Source of the DNA: Gordius sp. MW1
Lineage: Eukaryota > Nematomorpha > Gordioida > Gordea > Gordiidae
Assembly: GCA_964036665.1 (NCBI GenBank)
Contig: OZ038529.1
Location: 6,494,501-6,558,500, forward strand
Direction of reading: 5' to 3'
DNA length: 64,000 nucleotides
Made by a program: the position numbers and the translations under genes
In this document: one piece after another, positions 44,448 through 57,370 of the stretch
Layout: each line of letters begins with the position of its first letter
Position numbering within the stretch: position 1 is the first letter of the stretch
The notes under the pieces: model-generated
Database searches by the model: none
What the model was told of the DNA's origin: nothing
The model's input: only the letters and a program-made list of their open reading frames with translations

Positions 44448-46715
44448 ATCTTAGCCTCATCTTCAACCACAAATATTCAAAGTAATTTTTTGTCAATTTA
44501 ATCACATTATAAATCTTTGTAGTCCTATTGATAATTTTAGATCAATGCTTAAAAATAGTAGAATGTTGTCAAGTAACTTTATGTCATAATTATATTGATT
44601 GCTGTATTAGGTAATGTTTTTACCCTTAATATACCTGTGCAATCCCAGATATATACTCCCTTATGTAACTTTATATTAGATTTATATTGATTGTATTAGG
44701 CGATGTTTGTGCCTCTAATATATCTGTGCCAGCCAGTATGCATATGCCCCAAAGTTATTTTTTTAAATGTTTAAAAACATCTTTAAAGTTCTCTAAATGA
44801 TGCACAACTTATGTTAGATGCTTGCCACAGCGTACAAGGAACAGACCATTGTAACTTATTTTATATTTTGTAAATACTCATTGTTTTATTAGCAACTATG
44901 AGCCCTACAAAAAATGATGAATATTAATATGGTACATATTAATCAAGGAAAATAAGTCTGTTACAGGAACAGAAAATATGAAGATTAATTTTAACATAAC
45001 TTATTTGATTCATTAATAAAGAGCCTTGTGAAAATTAATATAATAAATTTTTGACCAAATGTTTATTGTTTTTAATCAAAATCAGCATTGTCGTTTAAAC
45101 CTATACTTGGCTCTTAAGTCAGAAAAAAAGATGGCAAATTAACATGAATAATGATTTTGCCCATTTTTTATATTTTATTACCTTTTCTATTTAATACTGT
45201 TAAAAACCATGTATAAATTTAATGTGCCATTAATAATTTTATAGCCTTAAGGTAGTTGTTTTGAACATAATGTCATTGTTATTTTATAATATGCAATTCA
45301 TTTAAAGGAGTATTAGCTAACTTAAAAAGTAAGTGAGAAAGAGGGAAGATCTAAGTTTAGCTGATTGGAATGAGTTAATATAGAAGGTAGAGGTGGACAA
45401 TTGACCATTAGATATGTTAAACAGGTGTAATTCTTGTTTATAAATCCAATGTTATAGTCAAATACCTTGAATTTTAATGTTTCAAATCAAACTTTAAAAT
45501 GTGTTTGCATAAATTAACTAAAGATATCTTATTTTAATCAATAACATTTTTTTTATGCTAATTTGTAGTTTCAATTAATATTATTCATTCAAATTTTTTT
45601 TCTAAATTGATATATTATTAGGAAATAAACCTCTATTTCACAATAAAAAAAATTATGAATGTAAAAAAAGGATTTGCTAGTGAATGTTTATCAAATGTTT
45701 TATTCAAGTAATGTTTTTTTAAAACTATTTCCTGAGATTGTGCGATGCTTCTAACAATTTCTAATTAAATAATGCTTTTAAATTATATTATGTATATTTA
45801 GTCTTAAAATAATAAAAATGTTAAAATTTATTTGTTTTATAAATAGCAGACGTGCTTTTATAAGGCAGAGTAGTCTAGTGAGCAATCTATTAATCAATGC
45901 TTAGTGAAAAACGTTGGCTTCCACCACTTTTTTCCATGGCATTGTGCTTTACATTAAAAGGCTCCTCTTACCTTTTTTAACTAAGGAATGGAACAAGATA
46001 ACCTACTATTACTTCATAAACTATAGCATGATAGAATATCGTAATATTATGAACGTGTTTTTGCGATTTCAACAATAATCTATAATGTTAACTTAAATAA
46101 TTATATACAATAGTATACATAGCAAATTTATTATATTTTTTTTTTAACTAATATAACAATAAAATATAAATGTATACCTTTCTAATAGTTTTATTGTTTA
46201 TACTTAATAAAATCATATGATATTTTTAATATATAGTGTGATAGGTACATTTACTTTGCCTTTTACAGCTTTGTCTTTTCGACTGGATTCGAAAGCCAGT
46301 TACAAAAAGCAACTAATTATTTTTAGGTATACTATTTTTTTCATTAAAAATACATTCCATGGATTCTGTTTCTAAATTGGACGATTCAATAGCTGAAAGC
46401 AAAATAATTATTTTATTCAATAGGATTTTTTACAAGTGGTTTTAATTTTATATCCACATTTTCTAGGCAATTAATAATTTAGTGAATATAATAATGATTT
46501 AAAATTACTTAGCAAGGGTTGGCATATGATATATAAACTAAATTTAAGTTTTATTAATTTCTTTATTCAATCGTGGATAACATATAAACTCATTAAATTT
46601 GTTCCTAGGATAGCTTTGCAAAATTTATCAATATATTTTTTACGCCGAGGAAAACTTTTTATTATTATTTTATTACCATTATTTTTTAAAATATTTTCCG
46701 AAGCTAACCCCATCA
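44448..46715. other. Non-coding interior of hAT-B
   Basis: AT-rich with frequent stops in all frames. I see no gene, tandem repeat or element boundary I can support. Confidence 0.5.
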
Positions 46716-46900
46716 GAGGCTCTCGATCTTTACGAGATCGACCTCAATTGTGGTAAGGTGGTAATTAAAATATCAAGATGAAAGGGAAAAGTTAAAATCA
46801 AGTTAGGTAATTAAATTATCGTTATAAGTAGTAGGTCGGGGGGGATTTAAATCATCGCTATTCAAAGTAGGGCAGGGGGGGTTTGAGACACAACACCTTA
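46716..46900 (-). mobile_element. LTR fragment related to the 37.3-kb element
   Basis: Reversed text CTCAATTGTGGTAAGGTGG, CAAGTTAGGTAATTAA and TTTGAGACACAACA matches the first half of the LTR at 37273. Incomplete; no partner LTR. Confidence 0.7.
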
Positions 46901-47415
46901 CGTTTATAAGAAATTAATTTAATTGCCTGCTTTTTCAAATCGCTTTTTACCCTATAATTAAAATTTATTTCATAATACAATTAGTTATCAACCTCTAATT
47001 GCTCTACGCCAATCCCCAAAAACAACTCTGACGATAATCTAGAAAAATTGGCAGGGAAATTTTTGTGGACCCCTACAAAATCGAAACGAAAATGCCGATT
47101 ATGCCCACAATCGTATAGCAACAAAACTTCCAGCAGTAAAATTTATTTTCATATTACTTTAATCTCATGTCAAATCGCAATAAATCACTTAGTATGTCTG
47201 AACATTTAAGATGCAAATCTTTAAAAACGGTGTTTAGTTTAGAGTGTAATAATTTTTGAATATTTTTATCAAAAACTCTTTGTTGTTTTAAATTAATTTT
47301 TTTAAGGTAATCTGAATCATCACTGGAAAAACACCATTCTGACGCAATAATAACAAAGGAAAAATGTATATTAAAGGGAGATTGGCTGGAAGAAAATAAT
47401 AAAGAAATTAATGAT

Positions 47416-47854
47416 ATGATTACAAAATTAATAATTAGAGAAGGACTCTCCTTTAGACTTATCGAATGTGAAATTTTTAGAAGAATATTTACCCGATTTA
47501 ATAGTGCAATAAAAATAAATACAAGGCCCACTCTTACGCAAAATATTAAAAAACTTTATGAGGAAAAGTTTATAATCGTTCAACAAATTATTGAGAAGTG
47601 CGATTCAATATTGTTGACCATAGACTTGGGGTCTAGTATACAATGTTTATCTTATATTGGCGTAACTGGGCATTTTATAAACGAAAATTTTAACTAAAAA
47701 GTTACGTTTTGGAAATTTCAAACATTTCATACCCACATACGGGACAAATGATAGCCGAAAAAATTACAGACATTATGAAAAAATATAACATGAAAGACAA
47801 AGTTTTATCTATAACCACCGATAACGCAGCAAATATGGTCGCTGCTATGAATAT
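47416..47854 (+). pseudogene. hAT-B transposase, part 1
   Basis: A frame with IIREGLSFRLIECEIFRRIF (block before the catalytic Asp) and LLTIDLGSSIQCLSYIGVTG, where the usual T-D-x-W-T-S site is already changed. A frameshift at about 47697 leads to YVLEISNISYPHTGQ and VLSITTDNAANMVAAM, the second catalytic region. The gypsy element enters right after AAMN. No BED finger remains upstream. Confidence 0.75.
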
Positions 47855-48114
47855 TGTAATGATTGTTAGGTAGTTGTTTATTTTCTGTATTTTCACACAC
47901 GCGATAATAATGCAAATGAAATATTAATACACAAATATTGATATTAGCGATGAATGTTATTTGAGATATTAGCGATGAATGTTATTTGAGCGATAAGATG
48001 ATATTTATCATGACGGAAGGAATTGTTCATGGATGGATGATTTTTAATCGACAAGTAAAAGTAAAGTGAATGTCCGTTCGCTACTTTTATCTCGCCAATG
48101 TCTAAAACGCCACA
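47855..48114 (-). repeat. 3' LTR of the gypsy element
   Basis: 260 bp, differs from the 5' LTR by one substitution and one extra base. Confidence 0.93.
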
Positions 48115-48132
48115 ATACTCCCCTTCCAGATA
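48115..48132 (-). other. Polypurine tract
   Basis: GGAAGGGGAGTAT lies directly before the 3' LTR on the minus strand, the expected plus-strand primer. Confidence 0.75.
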
Positions 48133-48173
48133 TATTTAAAGTTTTAAATATGTCGATAAGAGTTGGCTAAAAA

Positions 48174-51100
48174 CTATGTGATGTATTCCCGAAGGTTTTT
48201 CGGCCAATGGACCTTTCTGCCTTTTCTAGTTATTTTGGTTGGTTCTTCTGCTTCTTGTGTCGGTGCCTCAGCTTGCGTTTCGTCGGCGGTCTGAAAGGGT
48301 GGTTCCTCTCTGCTTCGATGGCAGGGTTTTAATCTGTCTATCGAGACAGAATCTCTTTTACCATTTTTTTCAATGACGAAGTATTTTGGTTCACGTTTCA
48401 ATACTTTGTAAGGACCGTCATACGTTGGAGAGAGTGGCTTACTGACGGCGTCGTGTCTGACGAACACGTGGGTTGCTTCGAACAAGTAGCTGCTAACTTG
48501 TTCTTTTGTTGTAGCATGGTGTTTTGGTATGGGGTAAGGAATTTTTGCCATGGTCCTCCTGAGCTTGTCAACGAAATGATGTTGTAATGGGTTAGGTTCG
48601 GTTTTTAGGACGTAGTCTCCTGGTAGTCGTAAGGTCGTACCGTACACCAATTCTGCTGTTGTTGCTCCTATGTCTTCTTTGATAGTTGAACGTAATCCTA
48701 ATAATATCAATGGTAAAATTTCGTTCCACTTAGTCTCCCCGGCGGCTTTTAACGACTCTTTAAGTTGTCTATGGAATCGTTCGACGAGTCCGTTTGCGGC
48801 GGGATGGTAGGCGGTTGTTTTAATATGTGTGCAACCTAAGAGATTGGAGAGTTCTCGGAAGAGAGATGATTGGAACTGTGATCCTCTATCGGTGGTAATG
48901 GTATGTGGCACACCGAAGTTCGCAATCCAGTGTTCTATCAGCTTTTTTGCGATAACCTCCGTGGATGTATCATTCAAAGGAATAGCCATGGGCCATCTGG
49001 TGAATCGGTCCACTGCTGTTAACATATGCGTATATCCGTTTGATGGTGGTAGTGGCCCAACCAAGTCTATGTGGATGTGGGCAAAACGGGCGTCGGGTTT
49101 AGCGAATGTTCCGGGTACTGTAACGGTGTGTCGAAATACCTTGCATCGTTGGCACCTTTCACAAGTTCTTGCCCATCTCACAACGTCTTTGTTTATTGAC
49201 GGCCAGACTACCCGATTTGTAATTAGCTTCACAGTGGCGCGTATACCTGGGTGTGATATAGTGTGGAAATGGTCGAAAACTATTTTTCTGAGTGTTTCTG
49301 GAATTACCGGTCGTGGTTTGGCGGTTGAGAGATCGCAAAGGATTTTTCGCTCTGATCCTGGAATTGGTACTAACTGCAATTTCAAAGATGATGAATCCTT
49401 TAAGTTTCTCAGGGTTTCGTCATTTATTTGTTGTCTACTAATCTCTTCTAGATCGGGCATTTCTGGTAACCTGATAGAATCTACCTCCGTCCGAGAGAGC
49501 GCGTCTGCAACTGTATTACTTTCACCTTTGATGTACCGAATATCAGTTGTAAATTGCGATATTAGGTCCAATTGTCTCGTTTCTCTAGGTGAATACTGGT
49601 CAGGTTTAGCGTTAAAGGCGTAAATTAGTGGTTTGTGGTCCGTATACACGGAGAAACTTCGACCTTCTAAAAAGTGGCGAAAGTGCTTAATAGCTAAATA
49701 AATTGCAAGAAGCTCCCGGCCGAAAGTGCTATATCGCGTTTGCGTTGGTTGCAGCTTGACCGAATAAAATGATATTGGTTTTACCTGGTCCGAAATTACC
49801 TGCTCCAATACTGCTCCGACTGCTGTGTCCGATGCGTCTGTAGTCAACCTTATTTCTGTTCGTGGATCTGTATCTAAGAAACTAAGTGCGGTAAAATCTG
49901 CTAAAGCTGATTTTGCTTTTTCGAACGCTTTTATCTGGTCGTCGTTGAAAGTTAGAGATTTTTTTGGTTTCTTTAACACGTCCGTTAAAGGTTGAAGGGT
50001 ACGGGAAATTCCGGGTAGGAATCTACGATAAAAATTTATCATCCCCAAGAATCTGCGAAGCTTCTTTGTGGAGTCCGGTAGTGGAAATTCGCGGATAGCG
50101 TCGACCTTATCCATTAGTGGAGTGATGCCAGTTTTTGATATATGATGTCCCAGAAACTCGAGTTCGTGAGTTCCAAACTTGCATTTTAAAGGACTTATTC
50201 GGAGGTCAAAGTCCTGTAGTCGTTGTAAAACGGTCCTTAAGTGATTTTCGTGTTCTTTTTCCGAGGTGCTAGCTATAAGTATATCGTCGATATAAGCGTA
50301 GGCATAGTCGAGCCCTCTTAACACTTCATCTATGAACCGTTGAAATGTCTGAGCCGCGTTTCTTAGACCAAAGGGCATTCTAGTGAATTCGTATAAACCA
50401 AATGGCGTTGTCACGGCTGTTTTGCTGATGTCACCTGCTGCAATTGGAATGTTGTGATATGCTCTTACCAGGTCGAGCTTGGAAAATATTGTTTTGTTGT
50501 GGAGGTTGGCGGAAAAATCATGTATGTGGGGAATGGGATACCGATCAGGCAATGTGACTTTGTTCAGCCCGCGATAGTCCCCACACGGTCTCCAGTCGCC
50601 TGACTTTTTGGCAGCCAGATGTAATGGGGATGCCCAATTACTTTTTGACTCTCTGATGATCCCAAGTTCCAGCATATATTCGAACTCTTTCTTGGCTGAA
50701 CTTAATTTATCGGGCGCCAATCGTCTGGGGCGTGAGTGCTGTGCTGGGCCTTTTGTCAGAATGTGGTGGAGCACATCATGGGGTGGAATCTGTCGGTTGA
50801 AGTTTAGAGGGGATATGAGTGATGGAAATTCGTGCAGAATTGCATCGAATTTTGTGCTGTGATTGCTGAGTGCTACACGGATGCCGAACGTCTGGTGTGG
50901 TGAGGATGTTCCCCTCGACGATAATTGTGTGGTGCTGTCTATAAGTCGTTTATTGTTGATGTCCACAACTAACTTATAGTGGTGCAGTAAGTCAGCTCCA
51001 ATTATAGGGGTGTGTACGTTTGCGACTAAAAATACCCATTTGAATTCCCGTCGCAAACCAAGGTCTAAACCCAATACGACTTGTCCGTATGTGTGTATGC

Positions 51101-51263
51101 TGGTTTGGTTAGCCGCTTGTAGAGTTGGGCCATGCGGGATCAATGGATGTTTGGGAGGGGGTGGGATTACGCTAACTTCAGCGCCTGTGTCGACGAGATA
51201 TTTTCGTTGGGTGGACCGGTCGAATAAATAGAATAGGCGGCTGAAAGTACGGCCGTTTCCCAT
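48174..51263 (-). CDS. pol: gypsy Pol polyprotein (protease, RT, RNase H, integrase)
   Basis: 1029 codons from the first ATG; the true start is upstream by frameshift. Domains: aspartic protease DTGAEVS (residue 25), reverse transcriptase with [16 protein letters not shown] and catalytic YIDD (about 324), RNase H with TTDASDTA (about 475) and YTDHKPL, integrase with an HHCC finger from HPG...CERCQRC (about 670-705) and the D,D,E core in HIDLVGP (about 733), TTDRGSQ (791) and NGLVERF (826). A basic C-tail follows. Order and length are normal for Ty3/gypsy; no stop or frameshift. It copies element RNA and inserts the DNA. Confidence 0.95.
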   Translation of the reverse strand: MGNGRTFSRLFYLFDRSTQRKYLVDTGAEVSVIPPPPKHPLIPHGPTLQAANQTSIHTYGQVVLGLDLGLRREFKWVFLVANVHTPIIGADLLHHYKLVVDINNKRLIDSTTQLSSRGTSSPHQTFGIRVALSNHSTKFDAILHEFPSLISPLNFNRQIPPHDVLHHILTKGPAQHSRPRRLAPDKLSSAKKEFEYMLELGIIRESKSNWASPLHLAAKKSGDWRPCGDYRGLNKVTLPDRYPIPHIHDFSANLHNKTIFSKLDLVRAYHNIPIAAGDISKTAVTTPFGLYEFTRMPFGLRNAAQTFQRFIDEVLRGLDYAYAYIDDILIASTSEKEHENHLRTVLQRLQDFDLRISPLKCKFGTHELEFLGHHISKTGITPLMDKVDAIREFPLPDSTKKLRRFLGMINFYRRFLPGISRTLQPLTDVLKKPKKSLTFNDDQIKAFEKAKSALADFTALSFLDTDPRTEIRLTTDASDTAVGAVLEQVISDQVKPISFYSVKLQPTQTRYSTFGRELLAIYLAIKHFRHFLEGRSFSVYTDHKPLIYAFNAKPDQYSPRETRQLDLISQFTTDIRYIKGESNTVADALSRTEVDSIRLPEMPDLEEISRQQINDETLRNLKDSSSLKLQLVPIPGSERKILCDLSTAKPRPVIPETLRKIVFDHFHTISHPGIRATVKLITNRVVWPSINKDVVRWARTCERCQRCKVFRHTVTVPGTFAKPDARFAHIHIDLVGPLPPSNGYTHMLTAVDRFTRWPMAIPLNDTSTEVIAKKLIEHWIANFGVPHTITTDRGSQFQSSLFRELSNLLGCTHIKTTAYHPAANGLVERFHRQLKESLKAAGETKWNEILPLILLGLRSTIKEDIGATTAELVYGTTLRLPGDYVLKTEPNPLQHHFVDKLRRTMAKIPYPIPKHHATTKEQVSSYLFEATHVFVRHDAVSKPLSPTYDGPYKVLKREPKYFVIEKNGKRDSVSIDRLKPCHRSREEPPFQTADETQAEAPTQEAEEPTKITRKGRKVHWPKNLREYIT

Positions 51264-51286
51264 TGTCGCCCATATGGGACGGCCCG

Positions 51287-51296
51287 TCAGTTTTTT
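51287..51296 (-). promoter_or_regulatory. Programmed -1 frameshift site between gag and pol
   Basis: Gag ends CAA AAA AAC TGA on the minus strand. Slipping one base back on A-AAA-AAC enters a frame CTG ACG GGC... that runs straight into Pol with no stop before DTGAEVS. This is a canonical X-XXY-YYZ heptamer. Confidence 0.8.
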
Positions 51297-52129
51297 TGTT
51301 GGGAGTTGGTGTTAAAATTGCATGGCTGCATGCACTTCCTGGCTTCCTTTCCAAATTTATAATGGTACCAACATGTGTCAGTTGGGCGTTGTCTGGATGA
51401 TGACCTAGATCTGCCTGACCTTCTCCATGTCGTCCTACTGTCGTTGGGATTGCCTGTTAATTGATTTACTCTGAGTTCTAATTGTGACACAGCTTTGATC
51501 AGTTCCTGCATTTCGTTTGTTTGAGTATTGGGAATAGGAATATTGGGAGTAGGGTTATTTGGAGTGAGGTTATAGGGAGTAGCTACTGATGCTAAACTAC
51601 TGACTCTGAACGTTTCGTGAATCCTATCAGCGACTTCTGCTATACGATCAAGTGATTGGTCATCTCCCATTGTAGCCAAGATGCTTACCACATGTTGGGG
51701 TAGCTTATCCATCCAGAGGCTTTTTAAAATCTTTTCGTCCATCACATTATTACCTAAACGAGATTTTAAGTATCTTACCAATTGGGATGGGGTGCGGTCT
51801 CCTAGGAATATCGAAGAGAATAAATTCCTTATCCTTTTTTCATCACTGTCTCCTAGTCTTTTTACGATTGCTTCCTTCAGTTTGTCGTAAGGGGTAATTT
51901 CAGGAACCGTGACTATGAGGTCTGCCACCTCTTCCGCGACTTCTGGGGGTAGTGATTCGACTAGGTAGGAATACTTAGTCTTCTGCGAGGATATGTTGCG
52001 TGTGTGAAACACGGCTTCTACCTGTGACAACCATATGCGAATATTTTTAGAATGGAATTCAGGAATTCTCACATGAACTGCGCTTTCTCTTGGTTCATTA
52101 GAGTCTGGAATTGTTGAGTTTGTTTCCAT
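51287..52129 (-). CDS. gag: gypsy Gag
   Basis: 280 codons from ATG (52129). It forms the capsid-like particle and binds element RNA. Near the start is [20 protein letters not shown], the conserved Gag opening of arthropod gypsy elements. Residues about 253-271 hold a CWYH...RKCMQPC motif, a CHCC finger instead of the usual CCHC, preceded by a basic R/S-rich stretch. The stop TGA directly follows a slippery A-AAA-AAC at 51290-51296. No damage seen. Confidence 0.92.
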   Translation of the reverse strand: METNSTIPDSNEPRESAVHVRIPEFHSKNIRIWLSQVEAVFHTRNISSQKTKYSYLVESLPPEVAEEVADLIVTVPEITPYDKLKEAIVKRLGDSDEKRIRNLFSSIFLGDRTPSQLVRYLKSRLGNNVMDEKILKSLWMDKLPQHVVSILATMGDDQSLDRIAEVADRIHETFRVSSLASVATPYNLTPNNPTPNIPIPNTQTNEMQELIKAVSQLELRVNQLTGNPNDSRTTWRRSGRSRSSSRQRPTDTCWYHYKFGKEARKCMQPCNFNTNSQQKN

Positions 52130-52145
52130 CACGTCTCAGGTCACC
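52125..52145 (-). other. Primer-binding site (tRNA-Trp type)
   Basis: Two bases past the 5' LTR the minus strand reads TGGTGACCTGAGACGTGAT. Arthropod tRNA-Trp would give TGGTGACCCCGACGTGAT, so the match is good but not perfect. The gag start codon overlaps its end. Confidence 0.7.
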
Positions 52146-52147
52146 AA

Positions 52148-52406
52148 TGTAATGATTGTTAGGTAGTTGTTTATTTTCTGTATTTTCACACACGCGATAA
52201 TAATGCAAATGAAATATTAATACACAAATATTGATATTAGCGATGAATGTTATTTGAGATATTAGCGATGAATGTTATTTGAGCGATAAGATGATATTTA
52301 TCATGACGGAAGGAATTGTTCATGGATGGATGATTTTAAATCGACAAGTAAAAGTAAAGTGAATGTCCGTCGCTACTTTTATCTCGCCAATGTCTAAAAC
52401 GCCACA
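52148..52406 (-). repeat. 5' LTR of the gypsy element
   Basis: 259 bp, starts TGTGGCGTTTTAGAC on the minus strand and ends ATCATTACA. Confidence 0.93.
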
Positions 52407-53520
52407 ATATAATCAATCAAATAAGAATTTCAAAGATATTCCATATAAGATGTTTTGGACATATTATAAACCTATTTATTAAAGAAGGGTTATCTATTTT
52501 GAAAGATGATATCGTAAAGGTTTCTCGCTGGGTTAGAAAGCTGCATACATCACCAAAATTAATGCAACGATTTAAGGAGGTTGCCGAAATCACTATTCCC
52601 TTGGATGTAGTAAAGCGGTGGAATAGTACATTTAAAATGTTAAAAGTGTTTAATGAAGTATGTTTTTTTATTTCTAATTATATACTTTTCCTAGCATATA
52701 ACTACGATAAACAATTTAAAAGTTGAAGATGGTTGGCTATCAGATGGGCCACTGTGCAGTGAGGAAGAAATTGCTAATTTAAAAGAAATTGAATTTTTTT
52801 AATGTATTTAACGTTATGACAGATAGTATGTCAACACAGACCCATCCATCCATAGGTTGTGTGTTATTTATTTATATAAGATGAAAAAATATCTGATGGA
52901 ATTTGATAGTTATAACTTTAACATTAAACAGGCTGCAGAACATATGATGATAAAATTGCATGCCTATGAGGGTCTTTTCGACCAGTTCGAATATTATGTC
53001 TGGGTCATCCTTGATCCTTGACTGAAAAAGGAGAATATGCCGGATGAATGGCTTACTCTAGAATACGAAAAAAACTTTGAATCATTATATTCAAATAGTG
53101 CTGGAAATATTTCTTACCCAGTTACACAGGTTCACAAATCTTCGACAATGAAAGCTTTTGAATTGATTTATGAGTAAATAACTACCTAATTATTTTATAT
53201 TTTAATAAAAACACCCAAAATGAAGAAGAATCTAAAAGATACCTTAGGCAGACATTATTAGATGGTAAAACTTATTTTTGACTTTGTAATATTATAATTT
53301 AGGTGATCAAAACATTTTAGATTGGTGGCGACTCAATCAAAAAACATTCCCTCATCTAGGATTTCTGGCACGGAAATAATTGGCCTTACAGGCAACCTCT
53401 ATTCCAGCCGAAAGACTTTTTTCTTCAGCCTCTAATATTATTACTAAAAAAAGAAATCAGATTTCTTCGTGTTCTGTAAACGAAGTGTAATGTTTGCGCG
53501 ATTGGAATAATTTGTAATAA
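52407..53520 (+). pseudogene. hAT-B transposase, part 2
   Basis: Resumes across the gypsy element with KVSRWVRKLHTSPKLMQRF, IPLDVVKRWNSTFKMLK (the conserved R-W block), then decayed frames with KKENMPDEWL and finally the hAT C-terminal dimerisation domain: DWWRLNQKTFPHLGFLARK, then IPAERLFSSASNIITKKRN. Several stops. A GTATGT...TAG stretch at about 52660-52700 could be an old intron. Confidence 0.75.
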
Positions 53521-53729
53521 AAATATTTATGTATGTATAACACTAAATATTTTCCTACACTTTAAAGTTATAATAGACAATTCAAATAAAGAAGAATTTA
53601 CAAACAATTTTTTTTTTTTTAAATATAAAATACTTTATTTTAACTTTGATTGTATACAAATTTACATTAACGACTAAAAAGTATAATAAGAAAGGTATAA
53701 ACGCGCGAAGACTAAACGGATGGCATCGA

Positions 53730-53972
53730 GCCGTGAATGGAAATCGTGTTAGATCCATAGACTACATAGATTGCCCATGTTATATGTTCCATATGGCAAA
53801 TTGTGTGTGAAATTTGCCTCCCTTTTGAATAACACTACCGTCCTATATTACATAATGGCGTTTTGCGCTGTACCGTTTTGTTCGAACAGGAGAGGTAAAG
53901 AAAAAAGGTTTTGATTCCATAAATAAGTCAGATATTACAAAATATATGATATTTTTAAAAATTTATTATTGA
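53730..53972 (+). mobile_element. Inverted-repeat element, left arm, with THAP-like start
   Basis: Pairs with 56117-56440. It contains an ATG frame MAFCAVPFCSNRRGKEK; C-x4-C-x-N-R resembles the first half of a THAP finger, but it ends after 19 codons. Between the arms sits an LTR element with its own duplication. Confidence 0.5.
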
Positions 53973-53976
53973 CACT

Positions 53977-56112
53977 GTAGCGGCACTAGTCCCTGTAAAT
54001 AAAGTACAAAATTATGAAAGTGTAAGACTGATACACTAATTACCAAATAGTGGTAAAAACAAGGGTAAAATATAAGGTCAACCACATTTATTGATACTCA
54101 AAGTAAAAATTAAAAGAGCATAATTCTATATAAATTAACGTTTATATATACACCATTTTTAGAGAGATTAATGTGCACAATGTATAAATATTTGCATATA
54201 TTCAGATTGATGTAATGTATTTTCATTATGTAATTACGTGGGTGAATAATAAATTACGTAAATTTGTGTATTCAAATTATGGCAATTTGAATGGCGCCAT
54301 ATAAATCCATCCCTAATTCACGGAGTGGTTTAAATATCGTCCTTCGAGAAGATGGCTTTAATGTTTTACATAAGGTAAATTGCCAGTTTTTCTCGGCTGA
54401 AATTGTTGTATCGTGTTTGCGTTTGTGAATACTTATTTGAATAGAAAACAAGTGGTTTAATGTTTGTTGTTGTATAAGTCTTCCTTCTGCAAAGTTGTAA
54501 GCATCTGTAGTGAATGACAGTTGGTAGGTCAATGTTGTTTAGTGGTTGCTGGTGTGTTGACCGAGGTGTGAGTGATGTTGGAAGATAATGTGCTATCCAA
54601 AATATATTTAGATTTGTCGGAGTATACATATCTATTTTAGAATCGCCTGCTTCCCTCAATTAAATCGGTCAGTATTGGTTGTAGTAGTAGGTAGTAAGTG
54701 TTTTTACGTTGTCAAATATCGTCTTTGCTGGTGCCAGTGGTCCTGCGATGTGATTTGATAAGATTGGCATGGCATTAGACCAATAGTACGTTCAGTAGAC
54801 GATGTTGTTGCTTGTATAGCGGGGTAGTAGGGTAACATGGTTTTCTTCGTATTAACACTCAGATAAGTAGGTAGATTGTATCTTTCCCAGCAGTTGAAGC
54901 AGATATGGATGCTTGATTGAGAAGATAATGCCCTATATCTGAAATGTTTTCTTTTAACTAAGAAAAAACCAAATACCATTACTAATTAAAGAATATGGAC
55001 GTTTTTTTATAGTACGACAGCAAAGTGCAATCGAGTAAAAAGCTCCAGTGCGCTGCTTTCAGTTGCGCTAAAAATGATTTTGTTAGGCCTGGTAAAGTTG
55101 TTGAGGTTGCCATTGTTTAAAGGAAACTGTATTTAGTGGTGATTAATTTGTAAAATGTTGCAAGATAAAATATCGCTTTTGTTTACGAACCAGCTGATAA
55201 AAGTGTGTTGGTGTTGTATGTTGTAAGGAAGCTCGTCTGTCGAAAAATTACATTATATACTGTCATGAAAGTATATGTAAAAGTTGTTTTTCCGTGGCGA
55301 AATGCCTATGACGATAACCCAGATTGTTCGACATCAGTGATTGGTTCGGTGGTGGTAGTAGCGATGAATTGCAAATCACCAAGTATTTCCTAAATTATGT
55401 CGGCAATGTAGTAAAATATAACTTTAATAGTTCCAGGTATGTCCTAACTAGAATTAGAGGGGTTGGTGAAAGATTCAAAAAAAAGTTAATATAAAAAAAT
55501 AAGCGCATTTTTGAGTTTTAGGAAGGGGGTGTCAGTTGGAATATTCTCCAGTAAATCTTGAATTTCTGTAGTTACCTCAAAGAGAAGTGCTTCGATTAGA
55601 TAACCTAGTTTAGTAAGTTCATTTTTGATTCTGCGATTTTAAAAAGTGATTCAATTTGTAAGAACCAAATTCTAGGGTTTTTAAGGTTAAAAACCGGCAG
55701 TTTAAAGCAAAGGGTATACTCCGTCGGATCTTCTTCGATCTTAGGTTCCATATAGGTTGCGTTATCGTTTGTTGGGTCACCAGAAATGTAGCGGCACTAG
55801 TCCCTGTAAATAAAGTACAAAATTATGAAAGTGTAAGACTGATACACTAATTACCAAATAGTGGTAAAAACAAGGGTAAAATATAAGGTCAACCACATTT
55901 ATTGATACTCAAAGTAAAAATTAAAAGAGCATAATTCTATATAAATTAACGTGTATATATACACCATTTTTAGAGAGATTAATGTGCACAATGTATAAAT
56001 ATTTGCATATATTCAGATTGATGTAATGTATTTTCATTATGTAATTACGTGGGTGAATAATAAATTACGTAAATTTGTGTATTCAAATTATGGCAATTTG
56101 AATGGCGCCATA
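53977..56112 (-). mobile_element. Decayed gypsy-type LTR element inside the inverted-repeat element
   Basis: LTRs at 53977-54301 and 55787-56112 are nearly identical and start TGTAGCGGCACTAG on the plus strand; flanks carry ACAC (53973-53976 and 56113-56116). On the minus strand TGGTGACCC (55774-55782) is a primer site like that of the intact element. The interior is only 1.5 kb: a Gag piece with FKLPVFNLKNPRIWFLQIES (about 55690), a gap, then an RNase H piece with LSFTTDAY and TQTRYNNFSREKLAIYL (about 54400-54520). RT and integrase are deleted. Confidence 0.8.
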
Positions 56113-56116
56113 ACAC

Positions 56117-56440
56117 ATTTCATAAAAATTAAAAATGTAAAAACTGTAATGATATTAAATTTTTTTGCAAATATCATATATTTTGTAATATCTTACTTAT
56201 TTATGGAATCAAAATTATTTTTCTTTACCTATCCTGTTCGAACAAAACGGCACAGCGCAAAACGCCATTATGTGGTATAGGACGGTAGTGTTATTCAAAA
56301 TGGCGGAAAAAAACACACACATTTTATACAGTGATGAGCAGTCTATGGTTAGATCTAACGATTTCCATTGTAATCTTCTGTCTGATGTAATACGACTCTT
56401 TCGAATCCGATGAGACCATGGAAATTGCTCTCCCAATTTG
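56117..56440 (-). mobile_element. Inverted-repeat element, right arm, with THAP-like start
   Basis: Mirror of 53730-53972, with the same MAFCAVPFCSNR frame on the minus strand (about 56283). Without the LTR element the two arms would be almost adjacent, forming a foldback. Confidence 0.5.
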
Positions 56441-56799
56441 TTTTTAAAAAGAGAGGCATTGGATGCCTAGGTTTCCGATTGTGGAAGCCACTAAGGGAAT
56501 AAATATTGTTTCTGAAAGGGAAGAGTATTTATTTGACTTCCTACTTTAATGATTTAAAAAATTATGGAACAAATTTAGCTATAGATAAGCATCATTATAA
56601 AATTTAAATGAGTGAGCCAACTGCTCACTAAATTTTATTTATAACTTATATGTGTCAATTATTAATATTAAATAAATTTAAATATACATATATATGAACG
56701 AATTTCGCTAGGGTATCGAGGAATTGAATTATAAGTAACTTATATATACGATTATTCATTTCCAATTAATTTTTTATAAACAACATAAGTTTAGGATGT

Positions 56800-57370
56800 G
56801 ACAGATTACGTAACACTTTTTATGACACCCTAACCGACCAATTTTCGTTATTATCTAGCTTTTTGAATGACAATTGTCACCAAGCTAAGGTGACAAACTT
56901 AAATTTTAAGTTTGCAACATATTTATGACACCCTAACCGACCAATTTTCATTAAAAGTATTCATCTAGCTTTTAAAATGACAATTATGACAATTGTCACC
57001 AATCTAAGGTGACAAATTTAAATTTTAAGTTTGCAACATATTTATGACACCCTAACCGACCAATTTTCGTTAAAAGTATTTATCTAGCTTATAAAATCAC
57101 AATTATGACAATTGTCACCATTAGGTGACAAACTTAAATTTTAAGTTTGCAACATATTTATGACACCCTAACCGACCAATTTTCGTTAAAAGTATTTATC
57201 TAGCTTATAAAATCACAATTATGACAATTGTCACCAAGCTTAGGTGACAAACTTAAATTTTAAATTTGAAACATTTTTATGACACTATACCCCACCAATT
57301 TCCGTCAAAACAATTTATTTTGCTTCATAAACGACCATTATGACAATTGTCACCAAATTAGCTTGACAAA
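56800..57370 (-). repeat. Right subterminal tandem array of hAT-B
   Basis: Inverted counterpart of 42540-43025, about 4.5 units with the same palindromes and the phrase GACACCCTAACCGACCAATT. Repeated palindromes near both ends are likely transposase-binding sites, by analogy with other hAT elements. Confidence 0.9.

Larger units (their letters stand above)
47855..52406 (-). mobile_element. Complete Ty3/gypsy retrotransposon, CsRn1-like
   Basis: 4552 bp with two near-identical LTRs (one substitution and one 1-bp gap between them), a 4-bp duplication ATAT (47851-47854 and 52407-52410), TGT...ACA ends, intact gag and pol, a primer site and a polypurine tract. The CHCC Gag finger and tRNA-Trp-type primer site are known marks of the CsRn1 group. 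No env. A recent, possibly still active insertion. Confidence 0.93.

Noticed and set aside
48829..49623. 264-codon frame on the plus strand
   Set aside because: Shadow of the gypsy pol reading frame on the opposite strand.
53870..53930. THAP-domain gene
   Set aside because: Only the first Cys pair and N-R are present and the frame ends after 19 codons in both arms; kept as a feature of the inverted-repeat element only.
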